Positions 7,891 to 18,023 of a stretch of DNA of 64,000 nt are shown here, piece after piece. The position numbers and the translations under genes are program-made. Origin of the DNA: Actinomadura spongiicola (GTDB lineage Bacteria; Actinomycetota; Actinomycetes; Streptosporangiales; Streptosporangiaceae). Numbering within the stretch: position 1 is the stretch's first letter; every line of letters starts with the position of its first letter. The notes beneath the pieces were generated by a model that ran no database searches, was not told the origin of the DNA, and saw only the letters and a program-made list of their open reading frames with translations. The stretch spans positions 1 through 64,000 of the forward strand of contig NZ_QVNQ01000014.1 of NCBI RefSeq assembly GCF_003432485.1, read 5' to 3'.

Positions 7891-8787
7891 TCAGGCGCGG
7901 CAGGGCAGCGGGCCGCCGTGGTAGGCGATCATTTCGCCGAACATCGCGGCGACGTCCATGCGTTCGCCGGGCGCGGCGCCGGCCTCCTCGGCGCAGGCGC
8001 GCCGCAGGTTGGGGACGAGGCGTTCGGGGTCGAGGAGCCGCCCGTCCGGCTCCGCGCGGCGCGCGATCTCCAGGGGGTCCAGCCCGCCGGCGAGCCCCTG
8101 CCTGGCCTGGTCGCGTACCCAGCGGAGGTAGCGTTCCGCCTCGTCCAGGAGCTCGGGTCCGCCGACGGGCCCGTGCCCGGGGACGACGACGGCCGGGTCC
8201 AGGACGCGCAGCTGCTTGATCGCGCGGAGCGAGCCCACGACGGAGCCCATCATGCAGAACGGGGTGACGCCCGACATGACGAGGTCGCCGGCGAACAGGA
8301 TCCGCCGGTCCGGCAGCCACACGACGGTGTCGTCGCGGGTGTGCGCGGGGCCGAGGTGGATCAGTTCGGCGCGCAGGTCGCCGGCGTGCAGCGTCATCCG
8401 CCGCTCGTAGGTGAGGCTCGGCGGTTCGAGCCGGACGTCGCCCCAGTCGACGTCCGGCCAGAGGCCCGTCAGGTGCAGGCCTGCCTGGATCGCCTCGGCG
8501 CGCGTCCCCTCGTGCGCGACCACGACGGCCTCCGGTGTGAAGACGCAGTTGCCGAACGTGTGGTCGCCGTGGAAGTGGGTGTTCACGACGAGGCGCGGCG
8601 GCGCGGGGGCCACGTCGCGGACGGCGTCCCGCAGGGCCAGGGCGCGTTTCATGGTCGCGGCGGTGTCCACCACGATCGTCATGCCGCCGGACGTGATGAC
8701 GCCGGCGTTGTTCAAGCACCATCCGCCGTCCGGTTGCACGTAGGCGTGGACGCCCGCGGCCAGCCTTTGCAGGTGCGGCTCGGTCAT
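7891..8787 (-). CDS. Metallo-beta-lactamase-fold hydrolase, candidate polyketide cyclase/thioesterase
   Basis: 298 residues with full zinc-site signatures: NTHFHGDHTFGN (His71, His73, Asp75, His76), HLGPAHTRDDTVVWLPDRR (third His), FAGDLV (bridging Asp) and VPGHGPVGG (last His). Its ATG overlaps the stop of the epoxide hydrolase gene (ATGA), so the two are co-translated within the KS-alpha/KS-beta operon. Metallo-beta-lactamase-fold enzymes act in type II clusters as ring cyclase/thioesterases (ActIV of actinorhodin), so a second-ring cyclisation or release role is a reasonable inference. A general lactone or thioester hydrolase is the alternative. Confidence 0.8.
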   Translation of the reverse strand: MTEPHLQRLAAGVHAYVQPDGGWCLNNAGVITSGGMTIVVDTAATMKRALALRDAVRDVAPAPPRLVVNTHFHGDHTFGNCVFTPEAVVVAHEGTRAEAIQAGLHLTGLWPDVDWGDVRLEPPSLTYERRMTLHAGDLRAELIHLGPAHTRDDTVVWLPDRRILFAGDLVMSGVTPFCMMGSVVGSLRAIKQLRVLDPAVVVPGHGPVGGPELLDEAERYLRWVRDQARQGLAGGLDPLEIARRAEPDGRLLDPERLVPNLRRACAEEAGAAPGERMDVAAMFGEMIAYHGGPLPCRA

Positions 8788-9899
8788 CGCGGTCTCCCGA
8801 GGGTTTCGAGGAAGAACGCGCGGAGGTCGGCGGCGAGCAGGTCCGGGGCCTCCAGCGCGGGGAAATGGCCGCCCCGCTCGAACTCCGTCCACCGGACGAT
8901 CGTGTGCGCGCGCTCGGCGAACGGCCGGATGGCGTGGTCGGTGGGGAACACGGCCACGGCCGTGGGCACCGGGGAGCGGTCGTCGAACGCGGCCCGGTCG
9001 TGGAAGCGTTCGTAGTAGCTGTGCGCCGCCGAACCCGCGGTGCCGGTGAACCAGTAGATGCCGGCGTCGGTCAGGACGGCGTCCCTGCCGAGGGCGTCGT
9101 CCGGGAGGTCGGCGGTTCCGGTGAGGTCACGGTAGCGTTCGGCGAACCAGGCGAGCAGCCCGGCGGGCGAGTCGTGGTGGGCGTGCGCGAGCGTCTGCGG
9201 GCTGGTGCCCTGGACGCGCAGGTACGCGCCCTCGTTCTCCTGCCACCGGCGCAGCGCGTCGAACCTCTCGCGGTCCGTGTCGTCCAGCGTGTCGACGTCC
9301 TCGCCGTCGGGCAGCGTGACCAGGGCGTTGACATGAACGCCTCGGACGCGGCCCGGGGCGTCCCGGCCCATGAGCGGTGCCACGAAGGCGCCGATGTCGC
9401 CGCCGTGCACCCCGTAGACGGGGTAGCCGAGCCGGTCCATCAGCACGTTCAGCGCTCGGGCGGTGCGGCCGTCGGTCCAGCCCGGTCCCGGCGGCGGCCC
9501 GGAGAAACCGAAGCCGGGCAGGGAGGGCGCCACCAGGTGGAAGTCGTCCCGGAGGGCGCCGATCAGGGCGTGGAAGTCGGCGACCGATCCGGGCCAGCCG
9601 TGCAGCAGCATGAGCGGGACGGCGTCCGGGTTCGCGGAGCGCACGTGCAGGAAGTGCACGCGAGTTCCGTCGATCTCGGTGACGAACTGTGGGTGCGCGT
9701 TCAGATCCGCCTCGTGCCGCCGCCAGTCGTAGTCGTCGGCCCAGTAGTCGGCGAGGCGCCGCAGGTAGGCGGTGGGGACGCCGCGCGACCAGCCGGTGCC
9801 GGGCGGGTCGGGCGCCCATCGGGTGGCGCGCAGCCTGCGCCGGAGGTCGTCGAGCTCGGATTCGGGGATCGCGACCCGGTACGGCGTGATGCCGGTCAT
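8784..9899 (-). CDS. Epoxide hydrolase (alpha/beta hydrolase with N-terminal EHN domain)
   Basis: 371 residues. The N-terminal epoxide-hydrolase lid (residues 1-100, PYRVAIPESELDDLRRRL) precedes an alpha/beta hydrolase core with HGWPGS (oxyanion region), nucleophile Asp168 in VHGGDIGA and His345 in FERGGHFPALEAP. This matches microsomal-type epoxide hydrolases, which turn epoxides into diols. ATG 9899 is preferred over GTG 9905 because GAGGAG precedes it by five bases. In this operon it may open an epoxide made by the P450 or flavin monooxygenase on the polyketide. Confidence 0.88.
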   Translation of the reverse strand: MTGITPYRVAIPESELDDLRRRLRATRWAPDPPGTGWSRGVPTAYLRRLADYWADDYDWRRHEADLNAHPQFVTEIDGTRVHFLHVRSANPDAVPLMLLHGWPGSVADFHALIGALRDDFHLVAPSLPGFGFSGPPPGPGWTDGRTARALNVLMDRLGYPVYGVHGGDIGAFVAPLMGRDAPGRVRGVHVNALVTLPDGEDVDTLDDTDRERFDALRRWQENEGAYLRVQGTSPQTLAHAHHDSPAGLLAWFAERYRDLTGTADLPDDALGRDAVLTDAGIYWFTGTAGSAAHSYYERFHDRAAFDDRSPVPTAVAVFPTDHAIRPFAERAHTIVRWTEFERGGHFPALEAPDLLAADLRAFFLETLGRPR

Positions 9900-9924
9900 G
9901 CGCACTCCTCGGTCGGACGGGCCG

Positions 9925-11136
9925 CTAGGGCGTGGTGAGCACCGCGGCGGACGCGAACCCGCCGCGCCCGCGGGCCAGGACGAGCGCGGTGCCGATCTCG
10001 GCGGGACGCGGCTCCGCGACGACCAGGTCGATCCGGTCGTCGGCGCGGCCGGGGCTGGTCCCGGTGGTCGGCGGGATCACCCCGTGGCGCAGGGCCAGCA
10101 GGGCGGTCGCCAGGTCCAGCGCCGCGCCGCCGGACAGCAGCCGTCCGGTCATCGACTTGGGCGCGGTGACCGGGACGGCGCGCGGCGCGAAGAGCCGTGT
10201 GAGGGCCGCGACCTCGGCGTCGTCCAGGTCGCGGCGGCCCGCGGCGTCGGCGAACACCACGTCGACGGCGGCGGGAGGGAGCCCGGCGTCGTCGAGCGCG
10301 GCCAGCGCCGCCCGGCGCAGCCCGTCGGCGCAGCCGGGCTCCGGGTCGAACGCGGCGCCGTGCCCGGCGACCACGCCGTAGATCTGCGGGGCGCCGCGCT
10401 CCTCGGCGCCGGCGCGGTCCTCGACGATGAGGACGGCGCCGCCCTCGCCCGGGACGCAGCCCTCGGCCGCGGCGTCGAACGGCAGGTAGGCGGACGCGGG
10501 GTCGGCGCACGGGCTCAGCTCCCGGCTCGCGGTCTGGATCGCGACCCCGTACGGGCAGAGCGTGCCGTCCACACCGCCCGCGACCATCGTGGTGGTGCCC
10601 GCCCGGATCTTCCGGCGGGCGAACGCCAGCGTGTCCAGTCCGCCCGACTGCTCGGACGCCAGCACGCCGCCGGGGCCGCGCATGCCGTTGTGGATGGAGA
10701 TCTGGCCGGTGTGGACCGCGTAGTACCAGGCGAACGACATGTAGGCGCTGACGTCGCGCCAACCGCTCCCCCACAGTTTCTGCAGTTCCCGCTGCCCGAA
10801 CTCCAGGCCGCCGGATGTGCTCGCCGTGACGACGCCCATCTGGTACTCGGGCACGTCACCCGGCTTGATCGCCGCGTCCCCCAGCGCCTCGCCGGCGGCG
10901 ACGAGCGCCAGCCGGGTCACCCGGTCGCTCTGTGGCAGGAGCCGTTCCGGCAGTTCCCGTTCGGCCGGGCACTCGGGGATCTCCCCCGCCACGGCCACCG
11001 GGTAGCCGGACGCGTCGAACCTGGTGATCGCGCCGAGGCCGCTGCGGCCGTCCCGGACCGCGTCCCAGTACTCGTGGACGCCGATCCCGTTCGGCGCGGT
11101 CACGCCGAGGCCGGTCACCACCGCCTGGCCGCTCAT
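9925..11136 (-). CDS. Type II PKS ketosynthase beta subunit (chain length factor)
   Basis: 403 residues with the thiolase fold of ketosynthases. The active-site Cys is replaced by Gln163 in VLASEQSGGLD, the diagnostic exchange of chain length factors. These pair with KS-alpha and set the number of malonyl extensions. The ATG overlaps the KS-alpha stop by four bases (ATGA), giving the 1:1 coupling expected for the heterodimer. Unusually, the ACP gene is not next but lies about 8 kb away in another operon. Chain length cannot be read with certainty from the sequence. Confidence 0.95.
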   Translation of the reverse strand: MSGQAVVTGLGVTAPNGIGVHEYWDAVRDGRSGLGAITRFDASGYPVAVAGEIPECPAERELPERLLPQSDRVTRLALVAAGEALGDAAIKPGDVPEYQMGVVTASTSGGLEFGQRELQKLWGSGWRDVSAYMSFAWYYAVHTGQISIHNGMRGPGGVLASEQSGGLDTLAFARRKIRAGTTTMVAGGVDGTLCPYGVAIQTASRELSPCADPASAYLPFDAAAEGCVPGEGGAVLIVEDRAGAEERGAPQIYGVVAGHGAAFDPEPGCADGLRRAALAALDDAGLPPAAVDVVFADAAGRRDLDDAEVAALTRLFAPRAVPVTAPKSMTGRLLSGGAALDLATALLALRHGVIPPTTGTSPGRADDRIDLVVAEPRPAEIGTALVLARGRGGFASAAVLTTP

Positions 11137-12416
11137 GCGCTCCTCCCTTCCGAGGCGCCGTCCGGGTCGCGGAACACCATCGCGCTCTGGAACCCGCCGA
11201 ACCCGCTGCCGACCGTCAGCGCCCCGCGCACGCGCTGCTCTCGCGCGTCCAGCGGGACGTAGTCCAGGTCGCACTCGGGGTCGGGCTCGCGGAGGTTGGC
11301 CGTGGGCGGCACCACGCCGCGGTCCATCGCGAGCGCGCACGCGGCGATCTCGATGGACCCGATCGCGCCGAGCGAGTGACCGACCGCCGCCTTGATCCCG
11401 CTGACCGGGACGCGGCGGGCGTGCTCGCCGAGGGCGCGTTTGAACGCGGCGGTCTCGTGCCGGTCGTTCTGCTTGGTGCCCGAGCCGTGCGCGTTCACGT
11501 AGTCGATGTCGCCGGGGTCCATCCGGGCCTCGCCGAGCGCGGTGGTGATCGCCTCGGCCATCTCCCGGCCGTCCGGTTTGAGGCCGGTCATGTGGAAGGC
11601 GTTGCACCGGGACGCGGCGCCCGCGAGCTCGGTGTAGATCCGCGCGCCGCGCCGCCGGGCGTGCTCGTACTCCTCCAGCACGAGCACGGCGGCGCCCTCG
11701 CCGAGGATGAGGCCGCGGCGGGTGCGGTCGAACGGGCGGCAGGCGCGCGCCGGGTCGTCGTTGTGCACCGACTGCGCCTTGATCACGTCGAAGCAGGTGA
11801 CGGTGATCGGTGAGATGGGGGCGTCGCTGCCGCCGGTGACCATGACGTCGGCGGCCCCGTCCCGGATCACCTCGGCGGCGTGCGCCACCGCGTCGATTCC
11901 GGAGGTGCAGCCCGTCGAGACGACCGTGGCCGGACCGCGGGCGCCCGTGGTCAACGCGACCTCCGCGGCACACGAACTGGGCAGGAAATAGTCGTACATG
12001 TGCGGGCTGACGTAGGCGGGGTCGACGTTCCAGTGCGCGCCACCGTCGCTGAGCACGACGTACTCGGCCTCCATGCTCTTGGTGCCGGCGACCGCGCTGC
12101 CCATCGCGACGCCGGTGCGCGTGGCAAGCCGGTCGTCGACGGTGAGGCCGCTGTCGTCCATGGCCTCGCCCGCGGCGACCTTGGCGAGCTGGACGAACCG
12201 GTCGGTGCGCCGGATCTCCCGTGGGGCGAGCCCGGCGGCGGCCGGGTCGAAGTCGCACTCGGCGGCGACCTGGCAGCGGTGCCCGGACGGGTCGAACTGG
12301 GTGATGCGGCGCGTCGCCGTCCGCCCCGAGGTGACCAGCTCCCAGAAGGGCGCGGTACCGATCCCTCCGGGGGCGACCACGCCGATCCCGGTGATGACGG
12401 TTCTTCGTCGGGACAT
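11133..12416 (-). CDS. Type II PKS ketosynthase alpha subunit
   Basis: 427 residues, the usual length. The active-site nucleophile is Cys170 in VVSTGCTSGID, with His310 in NAHGSGTKQND and His347 in KAAVGHSLGA completing the Cys-His-His triad. Together with the chain length factor it extends an acyl starter with malonyl units on the ACP. The start overlaps the stop of the upstream LLM oxidoreductase gene (TGATG). The STGCTSG motif is typical of aromatic polyketide KS-alpha rather than fatty acid FabF. Confidence 0.97.
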   Translation of the reverse strand: MSRRRTVITGIGVVAPGGIGTAPFWELVTSGRTATRRITQFDPSGHRCQVAAECDFDPAAAGLAPREIRRTDRFVQLAKVAAGEAMDDSGLTVDDRLATRTGVAMGSAVAGTKSMEAEYVVLSDGGAHWNVDPAYVSPHMYDYFLPSSCAAEVALTTGARGPATVVSTGCTSGIDAVAHAAEVIRDGAADVMVTGGSDAPISPITVTCFDVIKAQSVHNDDPARACRPFDRTRRGLILGEGAAVLVLEEYEHARRRGARIYTELAGAASRCNAFHMTGLKPDGREMAEAITTALGEARMDPGDIDYVNAHGSGTKQNDRHETAAFKRALGEHARRVPVSGIKAAVGHSLGAIGSIEIAACALAMDRGVVPPTANLREPDPECDLDYVPLDAREQRVRGALTVGSGFGGFQSAMVFRDPDGASEGRSA

Positions 12417-13267
12417 CAGGCGGCCTCCCCGAGCGCCTCGGCCAGCAGGTCCAGTTGTTCGGGCCCGGACGAGCAGGGGACCAGCACGAGTTCGTCGCAG
12501 CCGGCCTCCTCGAAGGCGCGTGCGGTCTCGCGCAGCCGGGCGGGCCCGACCGGCGTCCCCTTGATCATCATTTCGGCGAGCCTTCCGGCGAAGGAGTAGT
12601 AGTCGCCGAGGTGTTCGCGGACGGCGGCGTCCGCGTCCGGGCCGAGGGCGTAGTACGCCTGGGCGACGACCCGCGGCTCGCCGGGCCGTCCGGACTCGCG
12701 CCAGCGGCGGCGGACCTCGCCGGCCCGCTCGGCGAACGTGTGGGGCGGCCCGGCGGCGGCGAAGTAGCCGTCGCCGTGCGCGACGACCCGGCGCAGCGCG
12801 GCCGGGGCCCGGCCGCCGACGAGGATCTCCGGCTCGCCGCCGGGCGGTTCGGGTCCGATCTCGCCGCCCGCCCAGATCTTGCGCATCTCGGCGAGCATCG
12901 CGTCGAGGCGGCGGCCGCGGTCGCCGAACTCGGCGCCGGTCGCGGCGTAGTCGTCGGGTCTGGCGCCCACCGCGACGCCGAGGGTGAGCCGCCCGCCCGA
13001 CAGGTGGTGCACGGACGCGGCCTGCTTGGCGACCAGCGCCGTGTCGCTCCGGTACGGGGCGATGAGGATTCCGGTGGTCAGCCTGATCCGCTCGGTCGCG
13101 GCCGCGGCGGCGGCCAGCGTGACGAGCGGTTCGTCGTTGCCGTACACCAGCCGGTCGAGCACCACGAGGTCGGCGAATCCGGCCGTCTCGGCCCGGCGCG
13201 CCCAGTCCAGCAGGTCACCGCCGCGGACTCCGCGGACCATGGTCGGCAGTGCCACTCCGTATCGCAT
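12416..13267 (-). CDS. LLM-class (luciferase-like) flavin or F420-dependent oxidoreductase
   Basis: 283 residues with the TIM-barrel pattern of the bacterial luciferase-like family: YGVALPT at the N terminus, RIRLTTGILIAPYR, HLSGGRLTLGVAVGARPDDY and EILVGGRAPAALRR. Family members use FMNH2 or coenzyme F420. The SGGRLTLGVAVG motif and lack of a partner reductase gene next door make F420 plausible. It is cotranscribed with KS-alpha (one-base overlap), so it probably reduces or oxidises the polyketide during tailoring. The exact reaction cannot be assigned. Confidence 0.85.
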   Translation of the reverse strand: MRYGVALPTMVRGVRGGDLLDWARRAETAGFADLVVLDRLVYGNDEPLVTLAAAAAATERIRLTTGILIAPYRSDTALVAKQAASVHHLSGGRLTLGVAVGARPDDYAATGAEFGDRGRRLDAMLAEMRKIWAGGEIGPEPPGGEPEILVGGRAPAALRRVVAHGDGYFAAAGPPHTFAERAGEVRRRWRESGRPGEPRVVAQAYYALGPDADAAVREHLGDYYSFAGRLAEMMIKGTPVGPARLRETARAFEEAGCDELVLVPCSSGPEQLDLLAEALGEAA

Positions 13268-13289
13268 CGTCGTCTCCTCTCGGGCTCCG

Positions 13290-14432
13290 TCAGGTTCGGG
13301 TGCGCGCGGCGAGCGCCTCGACGAAGCCGGGCGCGGCGCGTTCGGGGCGCAGCGCGGCGTGCGAGCAGCCGACGGTGACGTCCCGCCAGTGGCGCTGGAG
13401 CGGGTCGCCGCGGTCCTGCGCGGCGGTGCCCGCCGACCTCATCAGCGCGTTGACCGCCTCCACCAGCAGGGACGCCGCGTAGGAGGCGCGGTTGGCGTTC
13501 TCGAACGCGTGCGGCCGGCCCTCGCCGGCGTCCAGCGCCGACACGACCTGGTCGACCAGCAGCCCGGCCGCCTCGATCCGCGCGGCGGACGTCGCGAGGT
13601 CCAGTGCCGCGGCGTCGCCGGCGGGCGGTGGTCCCCCGCTGCGCGGCGCGGCGGTGGGCGGGGCCGCCGCGCGTTTGGCGGCGGCCGTGCGGGTCGCGGC
13701 GGCCAGGGCGCCGCGCGCCGCGCCGAGCAGCGCGGAGACGCAGGTCAAGCCGCCGACAGCGGGCAGCGGGACGTTGTGCTGCGGTGCCTGCGAGGTGGTG
13801 TTCACGCCGCCCATCACCTCCTTGAACGGCACCGTCCGGTGCGCCGGCACGTAGACCTCGTCGACGACGAGGGTGTGGCTGCCGGTGGCGCGCATGCCGA
13901 CCGCGTCCCAGGTCCGTTCGAAGGTGAAGTCGGCGCGGGGCACCGCGAAGAAGCGCGGCTCGATGCCGCCCGGCGCGGGCCCGGCGATGAGGGCCCAGTC
14001 GGCGAACTCGACGCCGCTGACGTAGCGCCAGCGTCCGCGAAGCAGGAAGCCGCCCTCGGTCACGTCGGCGGATCCGGCGGGCACCAGGCCGGGTACGAGC
14101 AGCGTCTCCGGGGTGCCGTCCCACAGGTCGCGCTGGCCGTCGATCGGGAGGTGGGCGGCGAACCGGCCGGTGTAGGCGAACATCGCGGCGCACCAGGCGG
14201 TGGACGCGCACGCCTCGCCGAGCCGGGCGACCGCTCCGGTCAGCTCGCGGAACGTGGACTCCGCGCCGCCCCAGCGGGCGGGCGCGAAGTGCCGGGGCAG
14301 GGTGGTCGCGGCGACGGCGGCGACCGTCGCGTCGTCCAGCCGCCCGGCGCGGTCGGCCTCTTCGGCGTGCTCGGCGGCGGTCAGCACCGCGGTGTCGAGG
14401 GCCGTGCGCTCGTCGGTGGTGGTCAGGGTCAT
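13290..14432 (-). CDS. Group D flavin-dependent monooxygenase (acyl-CoA-dehydrogenase fold)
   Basis: 380 residues. N-terminal helices, a central beta domain (GRWRYVSGVEFADWALIAGP) and a C-terminal four-helix domain match the HpaB/HsaA/ActVA-ORF5 class of two-component aromatic hydroxylases rather than a true acyl-CoA dehydrogenase: the ADWALIAG strand and AVGMRATGSHTLVVDEV are typical and no catalytic Glu context is seen. A Pro/Ala-rich insertion lies at about residues 255-285. Its reduced flavin could come from the flavin reductase gene at 33344, at the far end of the cluster. It likely hydroxylates or oxidises an aromatic ring. Confidence 0.8.
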   Translation of the reverse strand: MTLTTTDERTALDTAVLTAAEHAEEADRAGRLDDATVAAVAATTLPRHFAPARWGGAESTFRELTGAVARLGEACASTAWCAAMFAYTGRFAAHLPIDGQRDLWDGTPETLLVPGLVPAGSADVTEGGFLLRGRWRYVSGVEFADWALIAGPAPGGIEPRFFAVPRADFTFERTWDAVGMRATGSHTLVVDEVYVPAHRTVPFKEVMGGVNTTSQAPQHNVPLPAVGGLTCVSALLGAARGALAAATRTAAAKRAAAPPTAAPRSGGPPPAGDAAALDLATSAARIEAAGLLVDQVVSALDAGEGRPHAFENANRASYAASLLVEAVNALMRSAGTAAQDRGDPLQRHWRDVTVGCSHAALRPERAAPGFVEALAARTRT

Positions 14433-14453
14433 GGTTCGTTCACTCCAGACGGG

Positions 14454-15749
14454 TCACCAGGTCACGGGCAGCGCTTCGACGCCGTACACGAGCCCGCCGT
14501 CCTTGAAGGACAGCTCCTCGAACGGGACGGCGAGCCGCAGCTCGGGCAGCGCGCGGTAGAGCGCGCGGAACACGACCTCCAGTTCCAGCCGGGCCAGCTC
14601 CGACCCGAGGCACAGGTGGCGGCCGTGACCGAACGCCAGGTGCCTGCGGGACCCGCGGGTGATGTCGAGCTCGTCGGGACGGTCGAACGCCTCGGGGTCC
14701 CGGTTGGCGGCGGCGGTGAGCGGGAAGACGCCGTCGCCCTCCCGGATCTCGGTGCCCGCGATCGTCAGGTCGGTGCGCGCGACGCGCGCCGTGGTGAGGT
14801 CGGTGACGCTGAGGTAGCGCAGCAGTTCCTCGACGGCGGACGGCGCCAGGTCGGGGTCGCCGCGCAGGAGGTCGAGCTGCTCCGGATGGCGCAGCAGCGC
14901 CAGCGTGCCCAGCGCGATCATGCTGGCGGTGCTCTCGTGCCCGCCGTTGAACAGCAGCCGCGTCAGATGGACCAGCTCGTGGAAGTCGTCCTCGCGGGGG
15001 AAGGCGCCGGTGAGTTTGGAGACCAGGTCGTCGCCGGGCCGGTCGTACTTGGCCGCGACGAGGGCGCGGAAGTAGTCGTCCAGCTCGTTGACGGCCTCCT
15101 TGCGCTCGGCGGCCGTGGCCGTCCCGCCGAACATGGTGCGGGTGCGGACGTGCAGGAAGTCCTTGTCCTTCGCGGGGATCCCGAGCAGCTCCATGATCAC
15201 CGAGATGGTGATCGGCAGGGCGAGGTCGGCGAGCAGGTCCGCCGGCGGGCCCGCGTCCCGCAGCGCGCCGATCCGCCGGTCGACGATCTCCTCGACGCGG
15301 GGCCGCAGCAGCTTGACGCGCCGGACGGTGAAGTCCTTGGCGACCCTTCTGCGGTAGTCGGTGTGCTGGGGCGGGTCCATGCCGAGCAGGGACGAGTTGA
15401 GCGTGAAGTCCTCGGGGATCGGGAACGGGGCGGGGAAACCGGGATGGCCCCGGTCGTTGCCGAGCCGCTCGTCGTTCAGCGCCTCCCGGACCTCGTCGTA
15501 CCGGGTGACGACCCAGGTCGGTCCGCCCGCGGAGCGCGGGACCCTGGGCAGGCCCGGCAGCGCGCGGCACTCGCCGTGCCGGTCGGGCGGGGCGAACGGG
15601 CCGGGGCGGCGCCACGGGAAGAGCGCGCCGCGCGGCTCGCGCTCGTGGTGCTCGCGCTCGTGGTGCTCGTGCGCGTGGTTCTCGTGCGCGCGGTCCTCGT
15701 GCGCGCGGTCCTCGTGCGCGCGGTCGTGGGGGCATTCGCGGTCAGGCAT
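14454..15749 (-). CDS. Cytochrome P450 with His-rich N-terminal repeat
   Basis: 431 residues. Canonical P450 motifs: I-helix NGGHEST, K-helix EELLR (ExxR), and the heme loop FGHGRHLCLG with Cys380 as axial ligand. The distal acid is Glu before Ser-Thr. Ahead of the fold is an odd charged tail (residues 8-38) with ten His and repeated RAHED units, not a normal P450 start. ATG 15749 overlaps the SRPBCC stop by eight bases; the sequence gives no better internal start with a ribosome-binding site. Soluble bacterial type, needing separate ferredoxin and reductase, none of which is encoded nearby. Likely a late oxidation of the polyketide. Confidence 0.95.
   Translation of the reverse strand: MPDRECPHDRAHEDRAHEDRAHENHAHEHHEREHHEREPRGALFPWRRPGPFAPPDRHGECRALPGLPRVPRSAGGPTWVVTRYDEVREALNDERLGNDRGHPGFPAPFPIPEDFTLNSSLLGMDPPQHTDYRRRVAKDFTVRRVKLLRPRVEEIVDRRIGALRDAGPPADLLADLALPITISVIMELLGIPAKDKDFLHVRTRTMFGGTATAAERKEAVNELDDYFRALVAAKYDRPGDDLVSKLTGAFPREDDFHELVHLTRLLFNGGHESTASMIALGTLALLRHPEQLDLLRGDPDLAPSAVEELLRYLSVTDLTTARVARTDLTIAGTEIREGDGVFPLTAAANRDPEAFDRPDELDITRGSRRHLAFGHGRHLCLGSELARLELEVVFRALYRALPELRLAVPFEELSFKDGGLVYGVEALPVTW
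15636..15728 (-). repeat. In-frame tandem repeat encoding His/Glu/Asp/Arg tail of the P450
   Basis: An imperfect 15-base unit (GCGCGGTCCTCGTGC on the plus strand) recurs, encoding RAHED repeats that degenerate into AHEHHERE and HHERE. The codons are GC-rich but the repeat is visible at DNA level, which suggests recent slippage expansion. Confidence 0.8.
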
Positions 15750-16245
15750 GGTCGCCTCCTGAGGTGAGGGTGGCGGCGAAGCGGGCGAGCGTTTCGCCGG
15801 GGCTCGGGCCGTCGATGGCCGCGCGGACGCGGGCGGCGGCCCGGCCGTGCCGCGCCAGGTCCACATGCGCCAGTTCCACGCGGGTCGAGCCGGGTCCGTC
15901 CGGGGTGAAGGTCACCTCCACCCGGCTGGCCCGCTCGTCGTCGTCGATGGGACGGAAGTCGCCGTCGACGCGCCACGTCAGCACGAGGCGGTGCGGCGGC
16001 TCCCAGACCAGCACGCGGCCCCAGTCGAGTTCGGAGCCGTCGGCGGAACGCTCGTACCAGCGGCCGCCCGCCCGCGGCTCGAAGATCACTTGTTCCCGCG
16101 CGGCGACGAGCACGTGGGTGTCCGGCCACCACTCGGTCGGCCGCCCGGCGAAGTGCGCGAAGGCGCGGTCCACCGGCACGGGGACGTCGACGGACTTGCG
16201 GACGGGAGGGACCGCGTCGGCGGTCGCTCGCTGGATCGCATCCAT
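15742..16245 (-). CDS. SRPBCC-family protein (AHSA1-like)
   Basis: 167 residues in the START/Bet v1-like fold: RKSVDVPVPVDRAFAHFA, then EWWPDTH, EPRAGGRWYE, WEPPHRLVLTW and VEVTFTPDGPGSTRVEL. The GGRWYE and RLVLTW strands point to the AHSA1/CalC-like branch rather than the aromatase/cyclases. Its 3' end overlaps the P450 gene by eight bases. Proteins of this kind in biosynthetic clusters may bind a hydrophobic intermediate, help cyclisation or give self-resistance; none of these can be chosen here. Confidence 0.8.
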   Translation of the reverse strand: MDAIQRATADAVPPVRKSVDVPVPVDRAFAHFAGRPTEWWPDTHVLVAAREQVIFEPRAGGRWYERSADGSELDWGRVLVWEPPHRLVLTWRVDGDFRPIDDDERASRVEVTFTPDGPGSTRVELAHVDLARHGRAAARVRAAIDGPSPGETLARFAATLTSGGDHA

Positions 16246-16310
16246 GGGGCCACTCTCGCCCGCGCCCGTCGACGTCCTGTCGGGATGCTGTCGAGAGGCG
16301 TGAAGAAGGC

Positions 16311-17759
<1,449 letters not shown>

Positions 17760-18023
17760 CGAGAATCACTCCTCTTCGGTGGACGAGGGGTTCTCTGACG
17801 TCGCGCTTGATAACCCGTCGCGGTCGGGGGGAAACGCGCTCACCCAGACCGCGGAGTACTCCTTTCGATACCCGTGACCGACCGAAGGGCTCACCCGGCG
17901 GTGGACGTTCGGAGGCGCCACGCGTCACCGAACGACGATGCGGCGCTTAGAGCGCCTCTTCACGGCTAAAGGCGGCGAATGTCATGAACGACGACGACCA
18001 GATCCACGGAGGTCGAAACTCGT
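17760..18023. promoter_or_regulatory. Divergent promoter region, exporter operon and SARP gene
   Basis: 264 bp between divergent start codons must contain promoters for both the exporter-PKS operon and the SARP gene. A short hairpin GCGCT-TAG-AGCGC is present at about 17944-17956. SARPs bind heptameric direct repeats upstream of a -10 site; I could not assign a convincing set by eye. GGAGG at about 18008 is the SARP ribosome-binding site. Confidence 0.5.

Noticed and set aside
13290..14432. Annotating as acyl-CoA dehydrogenase
   Set aside because: The fold is shared, but motifs and cluster context match group D flavin monooxygenases; no acyl-CoA pathway is nearby.
15636..15728. Possible CRISPR or other array from the 15-base repeat
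   Set aside because: There are no spacers; the repeats are contiguous and in frame inside the P450 gene.
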